NCBI GenBank assembly: GCA_021324015.1
Contig: JAJPJX010000213.1
Span: 54,492 to 118,491 of the forward strand
Reading direction: 5' to 3'
DNA: 64,000 nt
Source of the DNA: Solibacteraceae bacterium
GTDB lineage: Bacteria > Acidobacteriota > Terriglobia > Bryobacterales > Bryobacteraceae
The translations under genes were made by a program, and so were the position numbers. The notes beneath the pieces were generated by a model. That model was not told the DNA's origin. It searched no databases and saw nothing but the letters and a program-made list of their open reading frames with translations. This document shows, in pieces, positions 35,397 to 44,498 of the stretch. Position 1 is the first letter of the stretch, and each line of letters begins with the position of its first letter.

Positions 35397-36305
35397 TCAA
35401 TGGCGCAATAGGTTGCGCAGCAGGAACAGCAGGTTTGCGGGCCGTTCGGCGAGCCGGCGCATGAAATAGGGATACCAGGCCCTGCCGAAGGGAACGTACA
35501 GGCGCAGCCGGTAGCCTTCCGCTGCCAGGCGGCGCTGAATATCGCGGCGGATGCCGTAAAGCATCTGGAACTCGAAGCCCTCCCGGGGGATGCCGCGTTC
35601 GCGCGCGTAGCGCTCGGTTTCGCGAATGATTCTCTCGTCGTGCGTGGCGAAGGCCGGGTAAACGCCCCGGTCCAACAGCAAACGCATGAGTTCCACGAAA
35701 TTCCGGTCCACCGCGGCCTTCTTGTGGAAGGCCACCGAGGGCGGCTCGAGGTAGGCGCCTTTGCAGAGCCGCACGCGGACCTTGAGATCGCACAGGCGTT
35801 CGACGTCTTTCTTGCTGCGCAGCAGATAGGCCTGGATGACGGTGCCCACGGCGCCGTGGCGGGCATGCAGTTCCTCCACCAGGCGCAAGGTTCGATCCGT
35901 GTAGTCGCTCGACTCCATGTCTACCCGGACGAAGCTCCCGAGTTGCTCGGCGCGGGCCGCCAGTTGCTCCACGTTTGCCCGGCAGGCCTCCTCGGAGAGA
36001 TCCATGCCGAACTGCGTCAGCTTAATGGAAACATTGGCTTTGAGGCCGCCGGCGGCTATTCCGTCCAGGGTCTGGAGATAAACGTCCCGGGAGGCGGCGG
36101 CTTCCGCCAGCGAGGTGACATTCTCCCCTAGGTGATCCAGGGTGGCGGAAATCCCGTCCGCCTGGATGCGCCGGGCGACCGCGAGGGCCTCCGCCAGCGT
36201 ATTCCCCGCCACAAATCGGGCCGCCAGGCGTCGAGCCAGCGGCGATGTTTCCATCCACTTTCGCAATCGCTTGTTGCGGGAGAGGGACAGCAACAGAGTG
36301 CGCAA
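35397..36305 (-). CDS. Proline dehydrogenase (monofunctional)
   Basis: The protein has 302 residues, the size of stand-alone bacterial ProDH. It oxidises proline to pyrroline-5-carboxylate with FAD. Motifs: NVSIKLTQFGMDL, VRVDMESSDYTDRTLRL, IQAYLLRSKKDVERL, RVRLCKGAYLEPPSVAF, FATHDERII, EFQMLYGIRRD, and the C-terminal RLYVPFGRAWYPYFMRRLAE with the conserved Arg residues that bind the proline carboxylate. The start is TTG 36305, supported by AGGAG eight bases upstream. No P5C dehydrogenase gene is in the window. It heads the leftward run to the cell-wall genes. Confidence 0.93.
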   Translation of the reverse strand: MRTLLLSLSRNKRLRKWMETSPLARRLAARFVAGNTLAEALAVARRIQADGISATLDHLGENVTSLAEAAASRDVYLQTLDGIAAGGLKANVSIKLTQFGMDLSEEACRANVEQLAARAEQLGSFVRVDMESSDYTDRTLRLVEELHARHGAVGTVIQAYLLRSKKDVERLCDLKVRVRLCKGAYLEPPSVAFHKKAAVDRNFVELMRLLLDRGVYPAFATHDERIIRETERYARERGIPREGFEFQMLYGIRRDIQRRLAAEGYRLRLYVPFGRAWYPYFMRRLAERPANLLFLLRNLLRH

Positions 36306-36342
36306 CTGAATCTCCTATTACCCAAAATACATCGCTAACGTC

Positions 36343-36371
36343 TTGCTGAGCCCATGCGGGCAGGCTACAAT
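36343..36371 (+). promoter_or_regulatory. Probable promoter of the small exported protein/antiporter operon
   Basis: TTGCTG (36343-36348) and TACAAT (36366-36371, five of six) are spaced by exactly 17 bases. The predicted start near 36378 lies after an in-frame ATG at 36354 and before ATG 36426, which supports the later ATG as the real start. Confidence 0.5.
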
Positions 36372-36425
36372 ACCGGAATCTCCACCGCGGAGGCGGTGTG
36401 TCGTTCGGCTGTCTGGCGGCTCAGA

Positions 36426-36905
36426 ATGTTCAAGCGTAACTTGATCTTGGGATACATCTGCCTGGTGGGGATCCCGTTGCTGGCGATGATTGCCATCCTG
36501 GACGCCGGTCACGGCCTGCGCGCCGCGGCTGTGGTCGGCGGAACCTGGGATGTGCAAGCGGATTTCCAGGGCCTGGCAAGCTCTCCATGCGCGGCGCCGC
36601 TCCTGGCGGCGAAGCGGCCGGCGCTGCGCATCTCCCAATCCGGGCGCTACCTGGCCCTGAGCCTGGACCGTCTGCAAGGCCCTGGAAGAGTGGATGACGG
36701 CATCGTCACGGCCGGCGCCCTGCGGACCGCGGGTGGGGATTTCTGCGGGTCCCAAGACCACCCGGTGATTCTGCGCGCGAATCTGGAGCGCTCCGCGGGC
36801 CAGGCCTTCCTGAATGGCACGATCACCGTGGATGGCTGCCCGAGCTGTGCCGCCGTCGCGTTCCGCGCGACCTCCCTGAACCCCTCCGCCAAAGCAGGCC
36901 GCTGA
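36426..36905 (+). CDS. Small exported protein of unknown function, coupled to the antiporter
   Basis: The protein has 159 residues. The N-terminus (MFKRNLILGYICLVGIPLLA) is a signal anchor or signal peptide. The exported part has four cysteines, two of them in a CPSC motif, and strand-like segments (GGTWDVQADFQGLA, ALRISQSGRYLALSLD, QAFLNGTITVDG). I do not recognise the family. The TGA shares one base with the ATG of the antiporter gene (TGATG), so the two proteins are made together and may form a complex. No strong ribosome-binding site is visible. Confidence 0.65.
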   Translation: MFKRNLILGYICLVGIPLLAMIAILDAGHGLRAAAVVGGTWDVQADFQGLASSPCAAPLLAAKRPALRISQSGRYLALSLDRLQGPGRVDDGIVTAGALRTAGGDFCGSQDHPVILRANLERSAGQAFLNGTITVDGCPSCAAVAFRATSLNPSAKAGR

Positions 36906-38179
36906 TGCCCAATCTGTTTCTTCTAATCCTCCAAATCGGTGTCATTTTGATCGCCGCGCGCATCGTCGGCGCGGTCTTCCGGAGGTTGCGGCAGCCTCAG
37001 GTGATGGGAGAAATGGTGGCGGGCATCCTGTTGGGGCCGTCGCTGCTGGGTTGGCTGGCCCCGGCCACCTCCGCGGCGCTCTTCCCTCCCTCCAGTCTGG
37101 GCTATCTCAACGGTCTGAGCCAATTGGGGCTGGTCCTGTTCATGTTTCTGGTCGGGCTCGCGCTGAACCCCAAGGAACTGCACGACTACGGCCACGCCGC
37201 CGTGCTCACCAGCCACGTCAGCATCGTGGCGCCGTTTACGCTGGCCGCCGGCCTTTCGCTGTTTCTCTATCCGCAGCTTTCCGACCAGAGCGTGCGGTTC
37301 AGTAGCTTCGCGCTGTTTATGGGAGCGGCTATGAGCATCACGGCGTTCCCGGTGCTGGCGCGGATTCTGACCGAGCGGGGCCTGCTGCGCACGCGCATGG
37401 GCACCCTGGCCATCGCCTGCGCGGCGGTGGACGACGTCACCGGGTGGTGCATCCTGGCGTACATCGTGGTGCTGATCCGCGCCACCAGTTCGAGCACGCC
37501 GCTTTGGTTGACGCTGGGCGGCTCGCTGGCTTTCGTCCTCCTGATGATCTTCGGCGCGAAGCGGCTGCTGCGCCGGTTCGAGAAGCACTTCGTCAAGCAC
37601 CACGGGTTAAGCGAGAACGCCATCGCCCTGATCATCCTGTTCGTGCTGGCCAGCGCTCTGGCCACCGAGGCGCTCGGCATTCACCTGCTGTTCGGCGCGT
37701 TTCTGGCAGGCAGCATCATGCCCAAGAACCGGGCTTTCGTGCACGAAATGCTGGGGAAGTTCGAAGCCGTGACCGTGGTGCTGCTGCTGCCCCTGTTTTT
37801 CGCTTTCACCGGCCTGCGCACCAGCATCACGCTGGTCAGGGGCGCCGAGATGTGGGGCTACTGCGCCGTCATCATCGCGGTGGCGATCGTGGGCAAGCTG
37901 GGCGGCTCGCTGATCGCCGCCCGGTCCGCCGGCATGCCGTGGCGGGATTCCGCGGCCCTGGGCATCCTCATGAATACTCGCGGCCTCATGGAACTGGTGA
38001 TCCTGAACATCGGGCTGGACATCGGCGTGATCTCGCCGGCGCTGTTTTCCATGATGGTCCTGATGGCCCTGGTCACCACCTTCATGACCACGCCCCTCCT
38101 CGAGTGGGTCTACCCGGTCAAGCGCATCCTGTCGGAGACTGTCGCGGAGGAAGAGAAAGCCGAGGCACTGCCGGCCTAG
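36905..38179 (+). CDS. Cation:proton antiporter (CPA2/Kef family)
   Basis: This 424-residue membrane protein has about 12 helices. Typical CPA2 segments: RQPQVMGEMVAGILLGPSLL, LGLVLFMFLVGLALNPKEL, MSITAFPVLARILTERGLLR, and ACAAVDDVTGWCIL, which includes the paired aspartates of the ion site. There is no C-terminal TrkA-N/RCK domain, so it is a bare transporter. It exchanges K+ or Na+ for H+ across the inner membrane; which ion is not decidable. It ends two bases from the convergent DUF3604 gene. Confidence 0.92.
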   Translation: MPNLFLLILQIGVILIAARIVGAVFRRLRQPQVMGEMVAGILLGPSLLGWLAPATSAALFPPSSLGYLNGLSQLGLVLFMFLVGLALNPKELHDYGHAAVLTSHVSIVAPFTLAAGLSLFLYPQLSDQSVRFSSFALFMGAAMSITAFPVLARILTERGLLRTRMGTLAIACAAVDDVTGWCILAYIVVLIRATSSSTPLWLTLGGSLAFVLLMIFGAKRLLRRFEKHFVKHHGLSENAIALIILFVLASALATEALGIHLLFGAFLAGSIMPKNRAFVHEMLGKFEAVTVVLLLPLFFAFTGLRTSITLVRGAEMWGYCAVIIAVAIVGKLGGSLIAARSAGMPWRDSAALGILMNTRGLMELVILNIGLDIGVISPALFSMMVLMALVTTFMTTPLLEWVYPVKRILSETVAEEEKAEALPA

Positions 38180-38181
38180 GA

Positions 38182-40998
38182 TCAGCGCCCGGGCGTGATC
38201 CACATCGGGGAACTCCAGGCCAGTTGCCCGTCCTGTTGCAAGACCCGCACGTAGTAATAGCTTTCCTTGCCTCCGAACTCGCGGTCGGCAAACTCGAAGG
38301 CGGCGTCCTTGGTCAGCGGGCGCGTGGTGTAGACGAAGCGCCGGTCTTTGATCAGATCGATCTGCAGAATGGGACCTGTGCCCAGCACCCGAACCGAGAA
38401 TTGCGGCGCCCCCGGCGCGGTGAAAATGTCACCCATGAGATGCACGGACCCGCCGGAGCGGGCGCGGAAATCCAGAATGATATTGTCGGTAGCGCCGTAG
38501 GCGTGGCGCTTCCGGATAGCGTCCAGCAGGCCTTCGCGGGTGAACTGCTCCGCCAGCAGGCAGGCATAGGAAATGTGCGTGGACCAGTGGTCCGAACTCG
38601 ACTGCACGCCGAGCTTGTACCCTTTCGCCAGCGCGTTCCACCAAAAGCCCGCCGGCTGCCAGCCGCTTTTCTGAGCCTGCGGATTCAAGGCCGTGGCCGC
38701 GCGCGGAGCGCCTTCGTATTCGTAGCTGTTCCGATAGCCCTGGTAGATCTCCATAAGCGGCTCCACCACCGGGTCGTTGTCGCGCCAGTCCGTGCCCTGG
38801 TCCGTAGCCGTCGAGTGAGGCATGGAGATCCCCTGGTTCTTGTGCAGGTACTCGTAGAGCCCGGCCGCGCCCACCCGCCCGCTCATCTCCTCCGGCGGGA
38901 TGGGCAATGGGCGCACCCCCGGATGGGCGAAGATCACATTCCGGTGCCCGTTGGGATAGGGCAGGCTCCGCTCGGACCCGAACAGCGGCGTGAAGCGGTC
39001 CGGCACAAGAAACAACTCCGCCAGTTTCTGGTTCTGCCACCACGTGAACTCCTGGTCGTAGCCGGTTTGATGATCCGTGGCGGCGATGTAGTCAAAGGCG
39101 GCAGCATCCAGGGCGTAGCGATAGAGTTCCAGCAGCGAACCGTCGTATTTGAAATCCTGGGAGACGTCGGTGTGGCGGTGCATGTCGCCGCGGTAGATGT
39201 GGAATTGCCTGCCGCCGGCCTGGATCTGATAGCCGCGGATGGCGCGCACGTCCGCCGTCTCCTGCGGATGCACCGGGATCGCTTCCGCAAAGGGCTCGGA
39301 GAAGGGCTCGAAGGCCAGGGGGGAGAACTGCGGCGTCTGAGCCACGCCGAGGGTTGCGCAATAGATGTCGGCGTGCACCGGGATCTGGTTCCGAAACAGC
39401 CGGCCGTCGGTCATCCAGGCCGCCCAGAGCGCGCCGTCGCGTGCGCGCGCGAGAGCCGGTAGCTTTTCGATGGAGCCAGCGCTGTCCGGCACGGGCTGCG
39501 GCTCGCTCCAGCGGCTGCCATCGAAGCGCGTCAGGTAGTTCTCCCAATCGATCGGGCTACCGATGGTCCGGGAGTTGCGCCGGGTCCAATGGCGAAACAG
39601 CAGGGTCAACGTTCCTTTGCCGTCAAACGCGATCTGCGGATGTTCCGCGTTCTCCCGCATGCTTTCCGGGAGAGTTGTGCGCGGGCTCCGGCGGGGTTCC
39701 AGCCAGCGGCCGTTTTCCAGCACCGCCAGGCGCAGCCAGCGCCGCTGATGGATCGGCACCGCCAGCGGCGTGGGGATCAGGAAGCCCTGGTCCTTGGCCC
39801 AGTTAACGCCGGATTCGTCCCAGGCCACCCAGGGCCGGTTCTCCGCGTCCACGGTCACGGCGGCATGCGCCTGGAAATCCGGGCTGGTGGTGATCGCCCG
39901 GACAGGCGAGAGCGAACCCTGCTTGTAGGACCGGAAAAAGATGTCGTAGTTGCCGCGGTCGTAGCTGTCCCACACGACGTAGGCTGTGCCGTCCGGGCCG
40001 GCGGCCACCGCGGGTTCCCAGTCGTTGGCTGCCGATTCGCTGACCCGGACCTCCTCCGACCAGCGGCCCTGATCGTAGCTCTTCAGATAGATATCGCTCT
40101 GGCCGCCCCGGTAGCTCTGCCAGACGAGAAAGATGGGGCCGGAACCGATCGAGGCCGCGCGCAGAAACGTGTTGCTGCCGGCGCCGGCAAGCAGTTCCGG
40201 GGTGCGCCAGGCGCCATTGTGCTTCGCGCGGCCCCAGATCTGCCATTGCGCGCCTTCCCGCTGGCCCCAGAACACCCACAGGCTGCCGGAGGTATCCGCG
40301 GCCGCGGCGCAGCGGAATATCTCCCCGTGGCGCGGCGTCACTTCCTCAGCCGCGGACCAGGCCCCCTGGCGCCGGAGGCGCAGCAGGACACGGTCGGCGC
40401 GATCGCGGTAGGCCACCCAGGCCGCCGCCAGTGTGCCGTCCGGCAGGGCGGCCAGCGCCGCCTCGTCATGCTCGAATGCGGGATCGCTGAGCTTCTCGAC
40501 CGTAGGAACCCGCGCCACGATCACGCGCCCGTCCAGAAAAGAGCGCGGATTCCCGCCGATTTCGGAGAGCAGAAAATCGAACTGTCCCTGAGCGGTTCGG
40601 ATGGCAAACCGCGGGTCGCCGTTGGACTGGACGGTCAGGTACAACCCTACGGGCTGAAACAGAACCGGAGGCTTGGAACCCGGCCGCATTTCCGTGTAGT
40701 GAACGTCGGAGAACGGCTCCACGGCGTCCCGGCGCGTAACGCACTTCCACGTTCCCGAGCCGCTGATCTCGTCCCCCGCCGAGAAGTGCCAGCCTTCGGC
40801 GCGCGCCAGCGTCCCGCCCGTGATCTGCACCGAGCCGTCCCACCGCTCCGCCGCCTGAGCCTTCAGGCCCAGGGTGACAAAGACTGTGGCGGCCGGAGAG
40901 CCGGCCGGTCCGGGAGTTTCCTGCGCCGGGGTGTAGCGCAGGAGGAATACCAAAGGGATCAGCGCCGCGGCGCCCGCAACAGCCAGCATTCGCCTCAT
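38182..40998 (-). CDS. Secreted beta-propeller + PHP-like metallohydrolase domain (DUF3604)
   Basis: The protein has 938 residues. It has a signal sequence (MRRMLAVAGAAALIPLVFLL), then a propeller-like region (~170-560) of repeats such as GSLWVFWGQREG, GPIFLVWQSYRGGQSDIYLK, GTAYVVWDSYDRGNYDIFFR and ENRPWVAWDESG, with SIALIDASE-like strand spacing. The C-terminal ~320 residues begin HIYRGDMHRHTDVSQDFK and continue with DYIAATDHQTG, NGHRNVIFAHPG, SMPHSTATDQGTDW and SSSDHWSTH. This HxH...DH...H set is the metal site of DUF3604/PHP-like enzymes. Substrate unknown; the family is common in acidobacteria and planctomycetes. Confidence 0.8.
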   Translation of the reverse strand: MRRMLAVAGAAALIPLVFLLRYTPAQETPGPAGSPAATVFVTLGLKAQAAERWDGSVQITGGTLARAEGWHFSAGDEISGSGTWKCVTRRDAVEPFSDVHYTEMRPGSKPPVLFQPVGLYLTVQSNGDPRFAIRTAQGQFDFLLSEIGGNPRSFLDGRVIVARVPTVEKLSDPAFEHDEAALAALPDGTLAAAWVAYRDRADRVLLRLRRQGAWSAAEEVTPRHGEIFRCAAAADTSGSLWVFWGQREGAQWQIWGRAKHNGAWRTPELLAGAGSNTFLRAASIGSGPIFLVWQSYRGGQSDIYLKSYDQGRWSEEVRVSESAANDWEPAVAAGPDGTAYVVWDSYDRGNYDIFFRSYKQGSLSPVRAITTSPDFQAHAAVTVDAENRPWVAWDESGVNWAKDQGFLIPTPLAVPIHQRRWLRLAVLENGRWLEPRRSPRTTLPESMRENAEHPQIAFDGKGTLTLLFRHWTRRNSRTIGSPIDWENYLTRFDGSRWSEPQPVPDSAGSIEKLPALARARDGALWAAWMTDGRLFRNQIPVHADIYCATLGVAQTPQFSPLAFEPFSEPFAEAIPVHPQETADVRAIRGYQIQAGGRQFHIYRGDMHRHTDVSQDFKYDGSLLELYRYALDAAAFDYIAATDHQTGYDQEFTWWQNQKLAELFLVPDRFTPLFGSERSLPYPNGHRNVIFAHPGVRPLPIPPEEMSGRVGAAGLYEYLHKNQGISMPHSTATDQGTDWRDNDPVVEPLMEIYQGYRNSYEYEGAPRAATALNPQAQKSGWQPAGFWWNALAKGYKLGVQSSSDHWSTHISYACLLAEQFTREGLLDAIRKRHAYGATDNIILDFRARSGGSVHLMGDIFTAPGAPQFSVRVLGTGPILQIDLIKDRRFVYTTRPLTKDAAFEFADREFGGKESYYYVRVLQQDGQLAWSSPMWITPGR

Positions 40999-41040
40999 GC
41001 GTAGATTCTCACGCAGGAGCCGCCCCCTCGGCCAGTCCGA

Positions 41041-41373
41041 TTATTCTTCCGGCGGCGGCCCGGGCACCACCTCGACGTCCAGCAGGACCACCAGCCCCTC
41101 CTTCACCATACCCCGGATCTCCGGCAGCGCCGCCCGAATTTTGGCTTCGTTGTCCACCGCGCTGATCGTCACGGGGCGGTCGTCCGAGACACCGAACAGC
41201 CGCTTCTGGTGAACGGTCTTGTGGCTCCCGAAACCCATGATGCCGGCCTGCACGGTCGCGCCGGCGACGTTCAACTGGCGCAGCCGCCGTACGAGAGCCT
41301 CGTAGAGCGGGGTGGTGCCCCAATTGTCGGTTTCATCCACGTAGATCAGCAGCATCTTCACAGGCGGATTCAT
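41041..41373 (-). CDS. DUF190 PII-like protein of the metal-efflux operon
   Basis: The protein has 110 residues and starts at ATG 41373 with GGGAGA upstream. The sequence MLLIYVDETDNWGTTPLYEA, LVRRLRQLNVAGATVQAGIM, GFGSHKTVHQKRLFGVSDDR and KEGLVVLLDVEVV is the DUF190 ferredoxin-like PII/CutA fold. Such genes commonly sit with CzcA/CusA pumps. It lies 20 bases downstream of czcA and is probably the last gene of the operon. A role as a metal-sensing or trimeric accessory protein is an inference. The 43 bases to the next gene show no terminator. Confidence 0.85.
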   Translation of the reverse strand: MNPPVKMLLIYVDETDNWGTTPLYEALVRRLRQLNVAGATVQAGIMGFGSHKTVHQKRLFGVSDDRPVTISAVDNEAKIRAALPEIRGMVKEGLVVLLDVEVVPGPPPEE

Positions 41374-41393
41374 GGCAGAGTCTCCCGTCGCGG

Positions 41394-44300
41394 TCAAACA
41401 TCGCGGTTCACGTCGCGCTTCCCCGAGGTCAGGTAATAGAGGCTGGGCAGCACCAACAAAGACAGCAGCAGGGTGGAGAGCAGCCCGCCCACCACCACGG
41501 TAGCCAGCGGGCGCTGCACGTCCGAGCCGATGCCGGTGGCGCGCGCGGCCGGCACCATGCCAAACATGGCCACCAGGATCATCATCAGCACCGGGCGGAG
41601 TTGAGACAGCGATCCCTGGACGATGGCCGATTCCACGGGCACGCCCGGCTCCAGCCGCCGGCGGTTGATTTCGGCCACCACCAGCACGCCGCTCATCACC
41701 GCCACGCCGAACAGCGAAATGAAGCCGACGGCCGCCGACACACTCAGATTGATGCCCCGCAAGTACAGCGCCACGATGCCCCCCACCAGCGAGAACGGCA
41801 CGTTCATGAGGACCAGTCCGGCATCCACGGCGGAGCGGAAGGCGAAGAACAGCAGCCCGAAGATGATGGCGATGGTCACCGGCAGGATCACCGTGAGCCG
41901 CCTCCGGGCGCGCTGCAGATTTTCGAACTGGCCGCCCCACTCGACGCGGTATCCGCTGGGAAGCTGGACGGCGGCTTCGAACCGGCGCTGGGCTTCCGCC
42001 ACGAAACTGCCCTGGTCGCGGCCGCGGATGTTCGTGCGCACCGAGATCTGCCGCCGGTTCTCCCGCCGCGCAATGATAGTCGCGCCGTCCGCGATTCGGA
42101 TGGCGGCAAGCTGCGAGAGCGGCACCCGGCCTCCCTCGCGGGTCAGTACCAGGATGTTCTCGATGGCGGTAGTGTCCACGCGGGCCTCCGGAATGAAACG
42201 CACGGTGATGGGGAAGCGGCGCTCGCCTTCGAACAGGGTGCTGACCGCTCGCCCGCCGATGGCCAGCTCGATGAGATCCTGAACGTCCCGCACGCGCACG
42301 CCATATCGCGCGACGGCCTGCCGGTCGATGTCGATGCGCAGTTGAGCCTGGTCGGCTTCCTGCTCCAGGCTGGAATCCGCCGCGCCCGGGACCCGCCGGA
42401 TGATCCCGAGGGTCTGATTCGCATACTTCCGAAGCTGCCCCAGGTCCGGCCCGCTGATGATTACCGCCAGGTCCGCCGGCGAGCCGGTCACCGCCTCGGT
42501 CACGTTGTCGATGATCGGCTGGGTGAAGCTGAAGAATGCGCCGGGAATCTCCGACCGCAGCTTGTTGGAGAAATCCTCCACCAGGGCGGCCTTGGGCCGC
42601 CGCACGGGCCACTGGTCATACGGCTTCAGCGCCACGAAGAACTCGTTCCGGTTCGGACCGTACGGGTCCGTGCCGGAGTCGTTGCGTCCGGTCTGGGAAC
42701 TGACCAGTTGCACCTCGGGAAACTGCTCCAGAATGGCGCGAATGCGGCCGGCCACCTGCGCCGACTTCTCGAGCGAAATGCCGGCCGGCAGGTTGGCTCG
42801 CACCCACACCGTGCCCTCGTCCAGTTGCGGCAGAAACTCCGATCCCAGCAGGGCACCGAGGCCAAAGGCCACCGCGACCACCGCCGCCGCCCCGCCTACC
42901 ACCAGGGCCACGCGGCGCATGGCGAACCGGAGCAGACGCTCGTAGCGGCGCTCCAGCCAGGCCAGCGCCGGGTTTTCCCAGCCCTTAGCTCCATGGCGAA
43001 ACAGATAGGTGGCCAGCACTGGGATCAGCGTCAAGGCCAGCAGCATGGAGCCCAGCAAGGCGTAGCACACCGTGAAAGCCATGGGCGTAAACAGCCGGCG
43101 CTCCACGCGCTCCAACGTGAACAGCGGAATGTAGGCGGCGATGATGATCAGCAGCGAGAAGAAGATGGGCGATTCGACCTCCAGCGCGGCGTCCCGAATC
43201 GCATCCAGCACCCCGTGTCCCTGGCGGCCGGGCTTGACCGTCGAGAGCCGGTGCACCACGTGCTCCACCATCACCAGCGTGCCGTCCACGATGATGCCGA
43301 AGTCCAGCGCCCCCAGGCTGAGCAGGTTCGCCGGAATCCCGCTGAAGCGCATGCAGATGAAGGCAAACAACAGTGAAAGCGGGATGGTGAGCGCGGTGAG
43401 CAGCGCCGCGCGCACGCTGCCCAGAAACAGGAAGAGCACCGCGACCACGATGATCAGGCCTTCCAGGAGGGTGTGCGACACGGTGTGCAGCGTGTTGGCC
43501 ACCAGGTCCGTGCGGTCGTAGATCGGCTCCAGCTTGACGCCCTTGGGCAGCGCCGTGGCGTTCAATTCCTCGACCGCCTCGTGAATGTGCTCCAGCACCT
43601 CGCTGGGATTCTCGCCGCGCCGCATGAGCACGATGCCTTCGACGCCGTTCTGGCCTTTGCGATCGGAGCCGATCCCGAAAATGCCGGTCTGCGGCGCCGC
43701 GCCGATCTTGACCCGGCCCACGTCGCGGACGAAGATGGGAACTCCGTTCACCTCCGCCACCGCGCTGTTGGCGATATCCTCCACCGACCGGATCAGTCCC
43801 ACGCCCCGCACCACCATGGCCTGCTGCCCTGTATCCACCAGGGCGCCGCCAGCGTTCTGATTGCTGGCGTTGACCGCCTCGGCGATCTGGCTGATGGACA
43901 GCCGGTATTTTTCCAGGGCCAGCGGATCGATCTCGATCTGGTATTGCTTCAGCAACCCGCCGAAGGGCACCACGTCCGCCACCCCCGGCACCTGGAGGAA
44001 GCGCGGTTCCACCACCCAGTCTTCGAGCTCGCGCAATTGCATCGCGTCGTAGCCTTCGCCGGCCAACCGGTAGCGGTAGAGTTCGCCGATAGGAGTGGCC
44101 AGCGGGCCCAGCGTAGGCGTCACTCCCTCGGGAATTTCGGCGTCGCGCAGTTTCTCGAGCACTACCTGCCGGGCGAAGTAGTCGTTGGTGCCGTAGGCGA
44201 ACGTCAGTTCCACTACGGAGAGTCCGAAAATCGTGCGGGAGCGCCGGGCAATCACGTCGGGGGTGCTGTTCAGCGCGCGCTCGATCGGTATGGTGACCTG

Positions 44301-44489
44301 CTGCTCGACTTCCTCGGCCGCGCGGCCGGGAAACAGCGTGATGACCACCACCTGCGTATCCGAGATATCCGGATAGGCTTCAATCTGAAGCTTGGTGAAG
44401 GCCCACAGTCCCAGGCCGACCATGGCCAGGCCCAGCACCACGGAGAGAAAGCGCTGTTGTAAAGCGAAACGTAGCAGCTTGGCAATCAT
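41394..44489 (-). CDS. czcA: Heavy-metal efflux RND pump (CzcA/CusA family)
   Basis: The protein has 1031 residues with 12 helices and two large periplasmic loops. The start IAKLLRFALQQRFLSVVLGL is followed by IEAYPDISDTQVVVIT and GRAAEEVEQQVTIPIERALN, family hallmarks. The proton-relay segment in TM4 reads LDFGIIVDGTLVMVEHV, i.e. D.....D....E as in CzcA-type pumps for Zn/Co/Ni, unlike the CusA pattern for Cu/Ag (known sub-family rule; the metal call is an inference). It lies nine bases behind the adaptor gene and 20 bases before DUF190. Confidence 0.93.
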   Translation of the reverse strand: MIAKLLRFALQQRFLSVVLGLAMVGLGLWAFTKLQIEAYPDISDTQVVVITLFPGRAAEEVEQQVTIPIERALNSTPDVIARRSRTIFGLSVVELTFAYGTNDYFARQVVLEKLRDAEIPEGVTPTLGPLATPIGELYRYRLAGEGYDAMQLRELEDWVVEPRFLQVPGVADVVPFGGLLKQYQIEIDPLALEKYRLSISQIAEAVNASNQNAGGALVDTGQQAMVVRGVGLIRSVEDIANSAVAEVNGVPIFVRDVGRVKIGAAPQTGIFGIGSDRKGQNGVEGIVLMRRGENPSEVLEHIHEAVEELNATALPKGVKLEPIYDRTDLVANTLHTVSHTLLEGLIIVVAVLFLFLGSVRAALLTALTIPLSLLFAFICMRFSGIPANLLSLGALDFGIIVDGTLVMVEHVVHRLSTVKPGRQGHGVLDAIRDAALEVESPIFFSLLIIIAAYIPLFTLERVERRLFTPMAFTVCYALLGSMLLALTLIPVLATYLFRHGAKGWENPALAWLERRYERLLRFAMRRVALVVGGAAAVVAVAFGLGALLGSEFLPQLDEGTVWVRANLPAGISLEKSAQVAGRIRAILEQFPEVQLVSSQTGRNDSGTDPYGPNRNEFFVALKPYDQWPVRRPKAALVEDFSNKLRSEIPGAFFSFTQPIIDNVTEAVTGSPADLAVIISGPDLGQLRKYANQTLGIIRRVPGAADSSLEQEADQAQLRIDIDRQAVARYGVRVRDVQDLIELAIGGRAVSTLFEGERRFPITVRFIPEARVDTTAIENILVLTREGGRVPLSQLAAIRIADGATIIARRENRRQISVRTNIRGRDQGSFVAEAQRRFEAAVQLPSGYRVEWGGQFENLQRARRRLTVILPVTIAIIFGLLFFAFRSAVDAGLVLMNVPFSLVGGIVALYLRGINLSVSAAVGFISLFGVAVMSGVLVVAEINRRRLEPGVPVESAIVQGSLSQLRPVLMMILVAMFGMVPAARATGIGSDVQRPLATVVVGGLLSTLLLSLLVLPSLYYLTSGKRDVNRDV

Positions 44490-44498
44490 GGGATTGTG

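Noticed and set aside
37444..39462. Long open frame on the plus strand (over 600 codons) crossing the antiporter and DUF3604 genes
   Set aside because: It is antisense or out of phase to two well-supported genes, its product is Arg/Gly/Ala/His-rich with no domain, and such frames arise from GC-rich codon bias.
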